A DNA stretch of 64,000 nt from JABAAI01 sp965242745 (GCA_965242745.1 CBDETG010000034.1:1-64000); one strand, 5' to 3'. Positions 16,070 to 25,213 are shown, numbered from the stretch's first letter. Numbers and translations: made by a program. The notes: generated by a model not told the origin, from the letters alone.

Positions 16070-19000
16070 ATGTCTATGATAAAAAAACTTATGGAATACG
16101 CGGCGCATAGCGCGCGTAAAATTGTATATAATCAGCCGGGCCTTGGCTTTGCTGACTTGAGATCAGCCAACTTTGGCTTTGCTAATTTCGGCGCTCGTTT
16201 TATGATGCTGGCTGCCATCAGCTTGAGCCTGACTCTGGCGGGTTGCGATACCGGAGGCGGAGGAGGCCCGCCGACTTGTACGGGCAGCGAGATTCTCAAA
16301 AACGATCAGTGCGAAGCCTGCCCTGATCCGCAATATCCCAACGCGGACAGAACGGCCTGCGTGACGCAATGCCCAGATGGCGAGATCAAGCTGGAAGGCA
16401 AACCCACCTGCGAGACTCAAGTCACATGCACGGGCGATGAGACCTACAACCCGGCGGATAACACCTGCATTGATCTGGAATGCGGCGAAGGCGAGGTCGT
16501 CAATACGACCGTAAACCCGCTTGCCTGCATCAGCGAGGCAGCATGCCAGGGCACAAGCCACAGCCCCACCAGCATACTGGGCAACGCATGTATCATGGAC
16601 GAGGCCTGTCAAGACATGGCGGGCCATGTTGCGCAGCATGATGGCCTCTGCCAAGAATGCGCGGGCACAAATAACGTGCGTAATGTGGACAAGACCGAAT
16701 GCATCAGCGAGGCGGCATGCCAGGGCACAAGCGTAGGCCCCAACAGCCTGCTGGGTACTGACTGCATTACGGACGAAACCTGCCAGGACATGGCGGGGCA
16801 TGTTGCCACAGCAGACGGAGTCTGTATGGAATGCACAGGAGACGACTCCATACGTAATATGGAAAAAAGCGCCTGCATAAGCGCGGCAGCCTGCCAGAGC
16901 CTCAGCGCAGGTGCCTTTAGCCTGCTGGACGGCGCCGAATGTATTACGGATGCGGCCTGCATCGCCATGGAGGGCCATGTTGCCGCCACAGACGGCGTCT
17001 GCCAGCAATGCACGGGCCAGACGCCAGATCGCAACCCTGCCCGGACTGCCTGCGGCGTAGATGACGACAGCGACGGCATATTCAACGCAGACGACAACTG
17101 CCCCACCGTAGCCAACGCCGATCAGACGAACACGGATGACGACGGCCTTGGCAACGCCTGCGACGCAGATGACGATAACGACGGCACGGCTGATGCAAGC
17201 GACAACTGCCCCATCGTAGCAAATGCTGACCAGGCCAACGCTGATGACGACGAGCTTGGTAACGCCTGCGACGCCGACGACGATAACGACGGCACGGCTG
17301 ACGCCACAGACGTGGACGACGATAACGACGGCCTGATAGAGATTGCCACCGCCGCCGAGCTGGATAACATACGCCACGACCTTGCCGGCGCAAGCTACGA
17401 CGACGAGGCCGATGATGGCACCGGCAACAAGGGCGATATCACGGGCGCGCCCACAGCAATGACCGAAAACTGCAAGACAGCCACCAGCCGCAGCGTCTAC
17501 CTCTGCGGCTACGAGCTCGTCGACGACATTGACTTCAGTGACGACGGCACTGGCAGCCCCATCGACCAAAACGGCGGCACTGCGGGCAACTTCGATCCCA
17601 TCGGCAGCGACCAGAGCGGCGAACGCTTCACGGCGCGCCTGCACGGCAACGGACACAGCATCAGCAACCTAAACATTGACATCACAGGCCGGGCAGCCGC
17701 CGACGACCACACCAACGACGCCGGCCTCTTTGCCGCCTGCGACAACGCAGACATCAGCAATCTCACGCTAACGAATCCCACCATCAGGGGGCGTCGTCGT
17801 GTGGGCGCGCTTTGCGGCGGCACGAGCGGCACAAGGCTGAGCAATGCGCACGTGGCCGGCGGCTCCATCCAGGGCGACAGCGCTAGTACTGTCGATCTTT
17901 CCATAGGCGGTCTGGTGGGGTGGGCAGATAGCAGCGAGCTCACAGGGAGCAGCAGTGGCAATGTCTCCGATGGCGGGGGTGGTATTGTTGATTCTATGGG
18001 CGGCCTAGTGGGGCAGGCAGACAACAGCGAGATCACAGGGAGCAGCGCAAGCGGCAATGTCTCCGATGGCGGGGGTGGTATTGTTAATTCTATGGGCGGT
18101 CTGGTGGGGTGGGCAAATAGCAGCGAGATCACAGGGAGCAGCGCGAGCGGCAATGTCTCCGATGGCGGGGATAAAACGGATCGAATGGGCGGCCTGGTGG
18201 GGCAGGCAACTAACAGCTCTCAGATCACAGGGAGCCGTGCAAGCGGCAATGTCTCCGATGGCGGGGGTGGGGGGGATCAAATGGGTGGCCTGGTGGGGCG
18301 GGCAAATAGCAGCGAGATCACAGGGAGCAGCGCAAGCGGCAATGTCTCCGATGGCGGGGGTGGGACGGATCAAATGGGCGGCCTGGTGGGGCAGGCAGCT
18401 AACAGCTCTCAGATCACAGGGAGCCGTGCAAGCGGCAGCGTTTCCAATGGCGGCGTGGGAGAGGATCGTATGGGCGGCCTGATAGGGTTTCTGGGATATG
18501 GCATTGTACGCGACTCCCTGAGCCTTGGGAGCGTCTGCGATGGCGTGCTTACGACAAGTTGCGCTGCCGGCGCTGGCAATGACGAGATTGGCGTTCTGAT
18601 TGGACGTTTCTATGGTCAGGATGCAACCAGCAAAAGCGAGGTCTATAACTGCCTCGCTGCAGGCGCAACGAGCGGCCATACCGGCGATAATGTCGGCTTT
18701 TTTGGGCGTATCCAGAACGGCAGTCAAACGCAGCTGGATGCGGCCATCGCCAACAACCGCTTCGATACGGAGGCCAGCGGCGTCACAGCTAAGGCCGGCA
18801 GCGCAACCGGCGGCGTTATGATTGCTGATCTCAGCGGCATCACCGGCGCAGGTACTGAGGCCACGCAGCCCGCCACAGCCTGGCTTGATACCGACACCGA
18901 TACTGATGACGTGCCTGACGCCAGCTCCTGGCTTGCCACGCGCTGGCTCTTTGCCTCCGGCGTCTATCCGCGGCTGTTGTATTTTGACTTTGATCCGGCC

Positions 19001-19477
19001 AGTCCCACGACAGAGAATCCCACCGCCACCACAACCATCGACGTCTGCGAGACGATTACAAACAACGACCCGCTGGAAGACGAAGGCGACGAGAATGTGC
19101 CCGACTGCGGCGATGTTTTAGAGGCCTGGCCGCGGCCGACCACTCCGGCAGATGCGGTATTTCATCCCGTGCCGGATGACCTGATGCTCACGGAAAATGT
19201 CGATGGCAGTTCGGCTGCGGTCGCCATCGGCTCGCCCGTCACAGCCGCCGATGCGAACTTTGAGGCCGTCACCTACAGCCTCAAGGCCGGCGCCCCGGCG
19301 GGCTACGCAATCAACAGCGCAACGGGCCAGCTCAGCTACACGGGCAGCGGCGAAGACTATGAAATGCACATGTCGCGCAGCCTGACGGTGATTGCAACTT
19401 CCATAGGCGCCGACGGCACGGAAACGGGAGTGGAGCAGGTGGTGACGATTACGATTGTGGACGTGGACGGGTCTTGA
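16070..19477 (+). CDS. Large multidomain surface lipoprotein (Cys-rich, thrombospondin type 3, GLUG and cadherin-like regions)
   Basis: About 1135 residues; ATG 16070 is chosen from AAGGAGG spacing. A long N-terminus leads to a hydrophobic stretch and the lipobox LTLAGCD. Next come cysteine-rich repeats of about 60 residues (EAACQGTS, CQDMAGHVA, DGVCMECTG), then acidic calcium-binding thrombospondin type 3 repeats (DADDDNDGTADASDNCP). A region DIDFSDDGTG...GNFDPIG leads into six or seven GLUG-type repeats (MGGLVGQA, ITGSSASGNVSDGG). The end is a cadherin-like domain (VTYSLKAGAPAGYAINSATG). Such proteins are adhesins or surface-layer components stabilised by calcium. The gene is GC-rich against its neighbours, so recent acquisition or a distinct repeat history is likely. 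Target unknown. Confidence 0.88.
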   Translation: MSMIKKLMEYAAHSARKIVYNQPGLGFADLRSANFGFANFGARFMMLAAISLSLTLAGCDTGGGGGPPTCTGSEILKNDQCEACPDPQYPNADRTACVTQCPDGEIKLEGKPTCETQVTCTGDETYNPADNTCIDLECGEGEVVNTTVNPLACISEAACQGTSHSPTSILGNACIMDEACQDMAGHVAQHDGLCQECAGTNNVRNVDKTECISEAACQGTSVGPNSLLGTDCITDETCQDMAGHVATADGVCMECTGDDSIRNMEKSACISAAACQSLSAGAFSLLDGAECITDAACIAMEGHVAATDGVCQQCTGQTPDRNPARTACGVDDDSDGIFNADDNCPTVANADQTNTDDDGLGNACDADDDNDGTADASDNCPIVANADQANADDDELGNACDADDDNDGTADATDVDDDNDGLIEIATAAELDNIRHDLAGASYDDEADDGTGNKGDITGAPTAMTENCKTATSRSVYLCGYELVDDIDFSDDGTGSPIDQNGGTAGNFDPIGSDQSGERFTARLHGNGHSISNLNIDITGRAAADDHTNDAGLFAACDNADISNLTLTNPTIRGRRRVGALCGGTSGTRLSNAHVAGGSIQGDSASTVDLSIGGLVGWADSSELTGSSSGNVSDGGGGIVDSMGGLVGQADNSEITGSSASGNVSDGGGGIVNSMGGLVGWANSSEITGSSASGNVSDGGDKTDRMGGLVGQATNSSQITGSRASGNVSDGGGGGDQMGGLVGRANSSEITGSSASGNVSDGGGGTDQMGGLVGQAANSSQITGSRASGSVSNGGVGEDRMGGLIGFLGYGIVRDSLSLGSVCDGVLTTSCAAGAGNDEIGVLIGRFYGQDATSKSEVYNCLAAGATSGHTGDNVGFFGRIQNGSQTQLDAAIANNRFDTEASGVTAKAGSATGGVMIADLSGITGAGTEATQPATAWLDTDTDTDDVPDASSWLATRWLFASGVYPRLLYFDFDPASPTTENPTATTTIDVCETITNNDPLEDEGDENVPDCGDVLEAWPRPTTPADAVFHPVPDDLMLTENVDGSSAAVAIGSPVTAADANFEAVTYSLKAGAPAGYAINSATGQLSYTGSGEDYEMHMSRSLTVIATSIGADGTETGVEQVVTITIVDVDGS
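17890..18480 (+). repeat. Coding tandem repeats (GLUG region)
   Basis: Imperfect repeats of roughly 80-95 bases with the recurrent blocks ATGGGCGGCCTGGTGGGG, GAGATCACAGGGAGCAGCGC and GGCAATGTCTCCGATGGCGG, in six to seven copies inside the surface lipoprotein. The high identity between copies suggests recent amplification and a possible size-variable region. Confidence 0.85.
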
Positions 19478-19486
19478 TGGCGGCGT

Positions 19487-19701
19487 TGCAGTGATGACGT
19501 GCGGTGTCCGGTGAGATAAGTAGCGATTGGAATAAGCAGCTTTGGTTTTGATGACTGGGGCGGGGCTTGTAGTAGGGGGAGTCTGGGCGTGGTTGTAATA
19601 ATATAGCGTTGGCTTTTGCTGACTGCGGGCGTTGTTGCAATATGCGGAGTCTGGGCGCCTGTGGAGCCCGGGGGCGCTTGTGGGATTGACGGCGGGCGGG
19701 G
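19487..19701. repeat. Dispersed GC-rich repeat modules
   Basis: Between the lipoprotein and the next gene. It holds modules of the same family as 3184-3881: TTTTGATGACTGGGGCGGGG, GTTGTTGCAATATGCGGAGTCTGGGCG and TGGGATTGACGGCGGGCGGG. Minus-strand open frames through it (for example 19118-19735) are repeat-derived. Confidence 0.65.
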
Positions 19702-19722
19702 TTGCAATTAAGAGAGCAAAAC

Positions 19723-20346
19723 ATGAGCAGAACACACAAAGGACCTTATTCCATATGCGCTTTCCTTGCTATGCTTTTTCTATCGTACCTGCTTGCTGCG
19801 CAATGCCGTCCCCTGCCCGGGTCTTACTTTGGTCTTGCGACATGGGAGGCCTATACGGAGCAAAAAGAGCTTGTACGTTTCAGGGAACTAAAAAATCATA
19901 GTTTGATCTTAAATCTTTACAGCCCAACTTGCCCGCCGTGCATAGCGGAATTGCCCGCCTTAGAGCTCTTTTACAAGGAATGTCAGAAAAGGAATACGGC
20001 TCTTTTTCTGGGCGTAGAAGGCGATCTGGAAAGGAATGGCTTAAAAGAAGCAGGGGAAGAAGGGAAAACTTTTTCGCCAAAGCAGGAGTGGGAGCTGATC
20101 TGGCAGCGTTTGAAAAAGGACCAAAAAACATACCATATTTCTATTCCCATGCTTGTCTTCCCCAAGGGATTTCGTGTAGGTCCAGAGCAAGTCGTACAGG
20201 CAAAGCCTGAAACGCTCTTCTTTATGACAAAGCCTCTGCGCCTCAAATATAACTTTGTGGGGCCCTTGAGCTATGAAAGGGAGCCTGAAAAGATCAGGCA
20301 AGATCATCGCTTCCAGTTTGCTCTTAGGAAGCTTAGGGAGCTTTGA
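19723..20346 (+). CDS. Exported thioredoxin-like (TlpA-type) protein
   Basis: About 207 residues from ATG 19723. The N-terminal hydrophobic segment ICAFLAMLFLSYLLAAQC may be a lipoprotein signal ending at Cys. The redox motif is NLYSPTCPPCIAELPALELF, a CPPC active site typical of TlpA/ResA-like reductases. The segment SIPMLVFPKG could hold the cis-proline. It would reduce or isomerise disulfides outside the cytoplasm. It stands alone after a repeat-rich spacer and is convergent with, and overlaps by 14 bases, the crotonase gene. One of four thiol-redox envelope genes in the first 21 kb. Confidence 0.78.
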   Translation: MSRTHKGPYSICAFLAMLFLSYLLAAQCRPLPGSYFGLATWEAYTEQKELVRFRELKNHSLILNLYSPTCPPCIAELPALELFYKECQKRNTALFLGVEGDLERNGLKEAGEEGKTFSPKQEWELIWQRLKKDQKTYHISIPMLVFPKGFRVGPEQVVQAKPETLFFMTKPLRLKYNFVGPLSYEREPEKIRQDHRFQFALRKLREL

Positions 20347-21130
20347 GCGCTTGTGTATCGTCTTTCTGTTTGGCAGCCAAAATGTTTGCCAAATGTTTCT
20401 CGAAAACAGGGCCTTGCAGAAAGCCTTCCAATTCCAACAGAACCCTTTCTTCCTGAAAGGAATCGAGAGCCTGCCTTGTCGCCTCTCGCAGTTGAGCTTT
20501 GATATGACATAGGCTTTCATAGGGATGCCGTAAAAGGAGCTGCATATGCCGCAGGGCTGCCTTTTGCGCCTGCTCAGGGGGATAGACAGCATCTACCAAG
20601 CCAATTTCCAAGGCCTCCTTAGGACGAAAAAAGTAAGCCTGCATTGCGACTTTTCGTAGAGCCTGCTCTGCCACTACGCTTCTTAAAAGAGGCAGCAATG
20701 CCTTGGGTATAGACAAGGCGATAGCTACTTCAGAAAAAGCATAGCGCGCCTGCTTGTCCTGCATAAAGCGAAAATCAGAAATCAGGGCTAAGAAAGCCCC
20801 CCCTGCTATCGCATGACCTTCAATAAGAGATAGATGCGGCTTAGGGAAGCTATAGAGCTCCTTCAAAGCGCGTAAGAATAGCAGGAACAGTTCTTTTCTT
20901 TCTTGAAGGTTATGAGATGCAATATAGGCAATATCCATGCCATTGCAAAAACATTTGGGTAGATGCGAGGCTAAAATTACGGCCTTGACTTGCTCGTCTT
21001 GGCCTAAATCTCTATGCGCTTGGACAAGCTCTTGCAAAAACTCCACATTAAGCTCATTGCCAGGTGCGCGTTTCATAAAAAGCCATGCGATCTCTTTTTC
21101 TATTGTAAGCTCAAGGTGCTGGTATGTCAT
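20333..21130 (-). CDS. Enoyl-CoA hydratase/isomerase (crotonase) family protein
   Basis: 265 residues from ATG 21130 (MTYQHLELTIEKEIAWLFM); the open frame goes back to 21151. Crotonase fold: oxyanion-hole segment FCNGMDIAYIA, second segment SLIEGHAIAGGAFLALISDFRFM, then ARYAFSEVAIALSIPKAL. The hydratase catalytic glutamate pair is not clearly complete; the single acidic residue in FSEV resembles enoyl-CoA isomerases or other crotonases. Likely substrate is an acyl-CoA in fatty acid degradation. The hydroxyacyl-CoA dehydrogenase about 4.7 kb away would fit the same pathway, though they are not adjacent. Confidence 0.85.
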   Translation of the reverse strand: MTYQHLELTIEKEIAWLFMKRAPGNELNVEFLQELVQAHRDLGQDEQVKAVILASHLPKCFCNGMDIAYIASHNLQERKELFLLFLRALKELYSFPKPHLSLIEGHAIAGGAFLALISDFRFMQDKQARYAFSEVAIALSIPKALLPLLRSVVAEQALRKVAMQAYFFRPKEALEIGLVDAVYPPEQAQKAALRHMQLLLRHPYESLCHIKAQLREATRQALDSFQEERVLLELEGFLQGPVFEKHLANILAAKQKDDTQALKAP

Positions 21131-21244
21131 CCTACTGCCTTCCTTTTTCATCTAAAGAAGAGTATAAGTTACTAAGTAAAACATGCAAGCCCCCAGGTCA
21201 AGCCAATTTTGCAAAGTATGCGGCTGGGAATTGATGCGCAAAGT

Positions 21245-21550
21245 TTAGGCGCTTAGGTCTATATGCAGGCCTTTGTAGGAAGTCTTATAGTCGTAAAGCT
21301 TTCTTTCGTAAGTATTAGCTTTCAGGAAGTGTTCTTGCAAGAAAGAGGCTTGAGCAGAAGCTCGTATTCCCTTTTCTTGAAACAAATCTCTAATCCCCTG
21401 CGCTTTCCATGCAAAGCCAAATTGCTGCCCCTTGACCGGGCTCAGGGCCGCTATAGCTTGATTGCTGTATTGGTGCAGAGGATAAGCATAATGGCCGGGT
21501 CTTAAGGCTGCATTCGGGGAACCATTGACCACGTTCATAGATACTTCCAT
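21245..21550 (-). CDS. Small hypothetical protein
   Basis: About 101 residues from ATG 21550 (TTG 21559 also open). Composition is protein-like, with SPVKGQQFGFAWKAQGIRDL and a C-terminal stretch YERKLYDYKTSYKGLHIDLS. No transmembrane segment, signal peptide or known motif is seen. The gene is isolated: crotonase lies downstream on the same strand, and a dispersed repeat copy and the SH3 lipoprotein lie upstream. Moderate confidence that it is real because the codon use resembles neighbouring genes. Confidence 0.45.
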   Translation of the reverse strand: MEVSMNVVNGSPNAALRPGHYAYPLHQYSNQAIAALSPVKGQQFGFAWKAQGIRDLFQEKGIRASAQASFLQEHFLKANTYERKLYDYKTSYKGLHIDLSA

Positions 21551-21689
21551 AATCGACAAATTTCTGCTCTTTATTGAGACGCTTCAAGAAAATCTCTTCT
21601 ATCAGCCGTCATCTGGCCATTGGTCTTTTGCAAGCGGCATCCCTGTAGGCTTTCCATTCTTAGCTCCCGGCAACTCATAGGCATTGTGT

Positions 21690-21830
21690 GGAATCGCTGG
21701 TTCTCGCTTTTGCTTATTGCAACAACGCCGCAGAGTCTCGGCGCTGCATTATGTCGTGTTAGCGCGAGGGCTCTGCTGCTGTACATACTACAACAATGCA
21801 GTGCAACTCATAGGCATTGCGGTCATATAT
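21690..21830. repeat. Dispersed repeat copy
   Basis: Contains GCGCTGCATTATGTCGTG (about 21740), GCTGTACATACTACAACAAT (about 21778) and GTGCAACTCATAGGCATTGCG, matching the composite unit at 3399-3513 and 3700-3830. The surrounding 21560-21867 shows no other gene. Confidence 0.7.
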
Positions 21831-21867
21831 TTGGATAGAGAAGCTATATGGGCTCTGAGGGCTGCTT

Positions 21868-22353
21868 TTACTGTTTTTCTCCCTTTCCTTTTTTGTCTTG
21901 TTTGTGTTTTTTGGACGCCTTTTGTAAGCCAGCTTGGGTCTTGTCTTTTGCTTTAGAGAGAGAGCGTGTTTTCTTTCCTATGCGTGAGACCTCTGTACTT
22001 CCTATGGTTTTCCCAAAGAGCCAACCTTCCATCCCGTTTTGCAAACGGACACGATACCAATAGTCTGTATGATCACCTATACGGTATTTTTTTTCTGTGC
22101 GCTGCAAAATCAGCAGAACGGTATTACGTTTCAGAATGCTTACGAGTGAAGAGCGCACCAAAGGATTGGTTCGGACATTTGCCCTGGCGACCTGTACCCA
22201 AGCTTTTTCATTAGGCCTTCTCTTGTCCTTATCACAAGAAGGGAAAGCTCCGCTAAGTAAAAGACAAAAGAGAAAGCTAAGGATCGTATAAAACTTTTTT
22301 TGCTCTTTTTTGCTTGGGCTAAGCACGGCTACTGTGTTTTCGTAAAAAAGCAA
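21868..22353 (-). CDS. Lipoprotein with bacterial SH3-type domain
   Basis: 161 residues. A hydrophobic segment ILSFLFCLLLSGAFPSC ends at a lipobox-like cysteine. The middle holds an SH3_3-like domain: AWVQVARANVRTNPLVRSSL, then YWYRVRLQNGMEGWLFGKTIG, a usual pattern for domains that bind peptidoglycan or peptide ligands. The C-terminus is very basic (KKHKQDKKGKGEKQ). It lies just downstream of adk on the same strand with a short gap and may be read from the secY-adk transcript. Function unknown; a cell-wall link is likely. Confidence 0.75.
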   Translation of the reverse strand: MLFYENTVAVLSPSKKEQKKFYTILSFLFCLLLSGAFPSCDKDKRRPNEKAWVQVARANVRTNPLVRSSLVSILKRNTVLLILQRTEKKYRIGDHTDYWYRVRLQNGMEGWLFGKTIGSTEVSRIGKKTRSLSKAKDKTQAGLQKASKKHKQDKKGKGEKQ

Positions 22354-22420
22354 AAATGAGTCAGCTATGTTTTAAGGGAAGCAGGGAATCAGGGCCAAGC
22401 TATGATATTTGCGCTGGGCC

Positions 22421-22981
22421 TTAAGCAAGCGCTGTTTTGATACGCTCGTTTACTTCCTCTACGCTTCCTAAACCGTTGATTCGGGCCAAAATTGCTTCTT
22501 TTTCATAATATTCCAGAAGGGGATAGGTCTCTTTTTGATAAACCTCAAGGCGCCTGGTGATCACTTCTCTTGTATCGTCACTACGGCCTTCTTTGCGGGC
22601 CCGCTTAAGCAGCCGTTCTATCAAAATATCATCCGCAACAACAAGATGCAAAGCCCTATCCAGCTTCTCCCCGATCATAGCGAGCATATTCTTGAGAGAC
22701 TCTGCCTGCGCTATAGTGCGAGGGAAGCCATCTAATACATAAGCGCCTCTTAGCTGCTCTTCCTGTAGTTTTTCCTTTACGATTCCTACTACAACTTCAT
22801 CCGGTACTAGTTTCCCTGCCTCCACATAAGCTTTAGCTTTTTGGCCCAAAGGCTTGCGGTTATCCATCGCTGCCCGTAAAATATCTCCCGTAGAGACTTT
22901 ATGCAATTTATATGTTTCACAGAGCAGACGGGCTTGCGTGCCCTTTCCTGCGCCTGGAGCTCCCATAAGAAGTAGTTTCAT
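22421..22981 (-). CDS. adk: Adenylate kinase (short, zinc-less type)
   Basis: 186 residues. Catalyses ATP + AMP to 2 ADP. The P-loop MGAPGAGKGTQARLL, AMP-binding VSTGDILRAAM, YVLDGFPRTIAQAESL and RRLEVYQKETYPLLEYY are intact. The LID is short (ARKEGRSDDTREVI) without zinc cysteines, typical of cyanobacterial, spirochaetal and eukaryotic cytosolic short forms. It follows secY on the same strand, the classical secY-adk order at the end of the spc ribosomal protein operon. Confidence 0.96.
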   Translation of the reverse strand: MKLLLMGAPGAGKGTQARLLCETYKLHKVSTGDILRAAMDNRKPLGQKAKAYVEAGKLVPDEVVVGIVKEKLQEEQLRGAYVLDGFPRTIAQAESLKNMLAMIGEKLDRALHLVVADDILIERLLKRARKEGRSDDTREVITRRLEVYQKETYPLLEYYEKEAILARINGLGSVEEVNERIKTALA

Positions 22982-23086
22982 TTTCTAACTCAAGGGATAT
23001 TGCTAAACAACAAACAAGCAAAGCCTTCCTTAAGCAGCAAGAAGCCATAGGCAGAGCCTTGACTCCATAGGGCTTCCTTCTATATC

Positions 23087-24445
23087 TTAAGAGCGGCCGC
23101 GAATTCTCCCCTTTTTCATAAAACCTTCATACTTTCGCATAATAAGCTGCGACTCCAGCTGCTTGAGGGTGTCTAAAGCAACTCCCACAATAATTAAAAG
23201 AGAGGTGCCTCCAAAAGTGTAAGCCAGACCATGTATGTTTTGGTTACTTTCTAAATTCAAAAAATTGATAATAAAATAAGGAGCTAAAGCCAGAGCAGCT
23301 AAAAATATGGCGCCGGGTAAAGTGATGCGATTGAGCACGGCTTCCAAGTATTGTTTGGTATGAGAGCCGGGACGTATGCCGGGAACAAAGCCTCCATAGC
23401 GTTTTAGGTTTTCAGACAGTTCTTGGGGATTGATCTGTATGGCTGTATAGAAGTACGCAAAAAAGATAATGAGCAGCGTGTAGACCAGATAATAGGGAAT
23501 TTGCTTATACCAGCTTGGAGCAAAAGGATTCAGCCATTCTTGTATCATCCGCCAGCCGACCCAAGACCCTGCCGTATCTCCAAGAAAGCCGACCAGTGTT
23601 TGAGGGAAAAGCAAAAGAGAAGAAGCAAAGATAATAGGCATCACATTAGCAGAGTTGAGTTTGAAGGGAAGACTCTGGCTTTGAGCCTGCACCATGCGCC
23701 GCCCTTGCATTTTTTTCCCGTACTGCAGGGGCACTTTCCGCACGCCTGTGGAAAGAAGAACAGTCAGCGCAATGAGAATAAAAAAGAGCACAACCAAGAT
23801 AATGATAGGAAACATATCCACACTCTCGTCTTCCATCATTTGCCAGAGCATGAGGGGCAGCTGCGCAATAATACCCGCAAAGATCAAAAGAGACACGCCA
23901 TTGCCTATGCCTCTTTCAGTAATCTGATCCCCTATCCACATAAGCACCATGGTGCCAGTAGTAATACTCATAAGACCCATGACTGTAAACCAGAAAGGAC
24001 TCACATCCGGCGAAACCAGAGGCTCATTAAAACGATTGGTGCTTTGCAGGGCATTTGCTAGGATAAAATAGGCCTGCGTTGCGCATAAAAAAATAGTCCC
24101 ATAGCGCGTATACTGACTGATCTTTTTACGCCCTTCTTCACCTTCTCTTTGGAGTCGGGCCAGAGCCGGGAAAACCACTGTGAGGAGATTCATGATAATG
24201 GAAGCGGATATATAAGGCATGATGCCCAAAGAAAAAATCGAAAGCTTGAAAAGCGCGCCTCCAGAAAAGACATTTACAACGTCCAGAAAGGATTGGCCCG
24301 GTGGGCGAGAGTAGGCAACAGCAATGGGGTTTACGCCGGGTATGGTTACAAAGATACCAAAGCGGTACAGCAAAAGGGCAGAAATCGTAAACAGAAACCT
24401 TGTGCGCAGCTCTGGTATGCGCAGTATGTTCAAAAAAGCTTTCAC
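23087..24445 (-). CDS. secY: Protein translocase subunit SecY
   Basis: 452 residues, the channel-forming subunit of the Sec translocon with ten membrane helices. Recognised by RTRFLFTISALLLYRFGIFVT at the start, PGVNPIAVAY, GIMPYISASIIMNLL (plug and TM2 region), GIGNGVSLLIFAGI, NSANVMPIIFASSLL and LPGAIFLAALALAPYF. Downstream is adk with a 105-base gap. Upstream there is no rplO or other ribosomal protein gene, only a short hypothetical protein, so the secY-adk pair is separated from the usual spc operon. Confidence 0.97.
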   Translation of the reverse strand: MKAFLNILRIPELRTRFLFTISALLLYRFGIFVTIPGVNPIAVAYSRPPGQSFLDVVNVFSGGALFKLSIFSLGIMPYISASIIMNLLTVVFPALARLQREGEEGRKKISQYTRYGTIFLCATQAYFILANALQSTNRFNEPLVSPDVSPFWFTVMGLMSITTGTMVLMWIGDQITERGIGNGVSLLIFAGIIAQLPLMLWQMMEDESVDMFPIIILVVLFFILIALTVLLSTGVRKVPLQYGKKMQGRRMVQAQSQSLPFKLNSANVMPIIFASSLLLFPQTLVGFLGDTAGSWVGWRMIQEWLNPFAPSWYKQIPYYLVYTLLIIFFAYFYTAIQINPQELSENLKRYGGFVPGIRPGSHTKQYLEAVLNRITLPGAIFLAALALAPYFIINFLNLESNQNIHGLAYTFGGTSLLIIVGVALDTLKQLESQLIMRKYEGFMKKGRIRGRS

Positions 24446-24547
24446 TTAAACCCTATCCTTATGCAAAGAGCAGAATACAAAAAGGCTTTTGCTTTGCAAT
24501 CAATTTTTTACTTTCTTCCCCGTTTTTAGCATAAATAACAAAGCTGG

Positions 24548-24763
24548 TTATTGAAATAATTTCTTCTTAGCTTTCAAGTATATACCGTATGCGATGTTGA
24601 ATTTCAAGCATATTTCGGCTAAAGCAAGGCAGTCTAGGGCTTCATCGTGTTTCTCTGTTATTGTATCAAAGTCTACGGACCACCTGCTTTTGCTTGCTTT
24701 GGAATGGAGTAAGTTTAAAAATTTTTCGGGCAGGTCCTGCTCTGTATCCCAGTTTTCTAACAT
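24548..24763 (-). CDS. Small hypothetical protein upstream of secY
   Basis: 71 residues: acidic N-terminus (WDTEQDLPEKFLNLLHS), ending KAKKKLFQ. No motif recognised. It is on the secY strand, with about 100 bases between. The bias of charged and hydrophobic residues looks protein-like, but there is no independent support such as a clear ribosome binding site. Confidence 0.35.
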   Translation of the reverse strand: MLENWDTEQDLPEKFLNLLHSKASKSRWSVDFDTITEKHDEALDCLALAEICLKFNIAYGIYLKAKKKLFQ

Positions 24764-24908
24764 AGGGTGACTCCTAAAAGCCGCCTGCCAGAGAGGTTTG
24801 AACGCAACCCACCTGTAAATACACGGGGCAAATTATACTTGAAATATCAGCTCGTTTTAGCTTTTTATTCCATAGCCTTACCTGTGTTTGTTCCACGGAT
24901 AGGGTTAG

Positions 24909-24942
24909 CGTTCTGTCAGGGAAGACCCTCTCTGGCAGAACG
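24909..24942. other. Inverted repeat in intergenic region
   Basis: CGTTCTGTCAG (24909-24919) pairs with CTGGCAGAACG (24932-24942), one G-T pair, 12-base loop. A related CTGCCAGAGAGG at 24784-24795 is the inverse complement of CCTCTCTGGCAG at 24928-24939. Hairpin or operator function is unknown; no T-run marks a terminator. Confidence 0.45.
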
Positions 24943-25033
24943 TGCCTCAATTATACAGATAGCTTAGTTTTGGCAATTATTTTTTAGGCCTTTTTTTGAA
25001 GACTGGCGCTATTGCCCTGCTGGACTGCATAGG

Positions 25034-25213
25034 CTAGGTTACATCTTTGTCTGTATCGAATGAAGCCTTTGGCTTTGGTCTGGGCGGCGCTGGGGGAGGT
25101 TTGGGGGGAGGGTGTACTGTCCGTATAGGCCCTGATGATCTTTCTCGAAGCGGTCTAGGGCTAGGCGGTGGTTTTTGTGGCTTTGGTTGTGGTTTCTCTC
25201 CCATAGTACCCAT
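25034..25213 (-). CDS. Proline-rich mini-protein overlapping the SLATT-like gene
   Basis: 59 residues from ATG 25213 (or ATG 25204), beginning MGTMGEKPQPKPQKPPP and continuing with PPPKPPPAPPRPKPK before an acidic end. It overlaps the last 53 bases of the two-helix membrane protein in another frame on the same strand. The strong K/R-P periodicity is not expected by chance and accounts for the G-rich look of the plus strand here. It could be a coupled small partner such as an SH3-binding or unstructured linker peptide. It could also be the proper C-terminus of the upstream protein after a frameshift. Confidence 0.4.
   Translation of the reverse strand: MGTMGEKPQPKPQKPPPSPRPLRERSSGPIRTVHPPPKPPPAPPRPKPKASFDTDKDVT

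Noticed and set aside
16163..17656. 497-residue minus-strand frame
   Set aside because: It is the antisense of the GC-rich lipoprotein gene; the plus strand has a strong ribosome binding site, lipobox and recognisable domains.
18005..18727. 240-residue minus-strand frame in the GLUG region
   Set aside because: Repeated antisense of GLUG codons, not an independent protein.
24767..24967. 66-residue plus-strand frame or tRNA-like sequence
   Set aside because: No cloverleaf, no start signal, and the sequence is dominated by inverted repeats.
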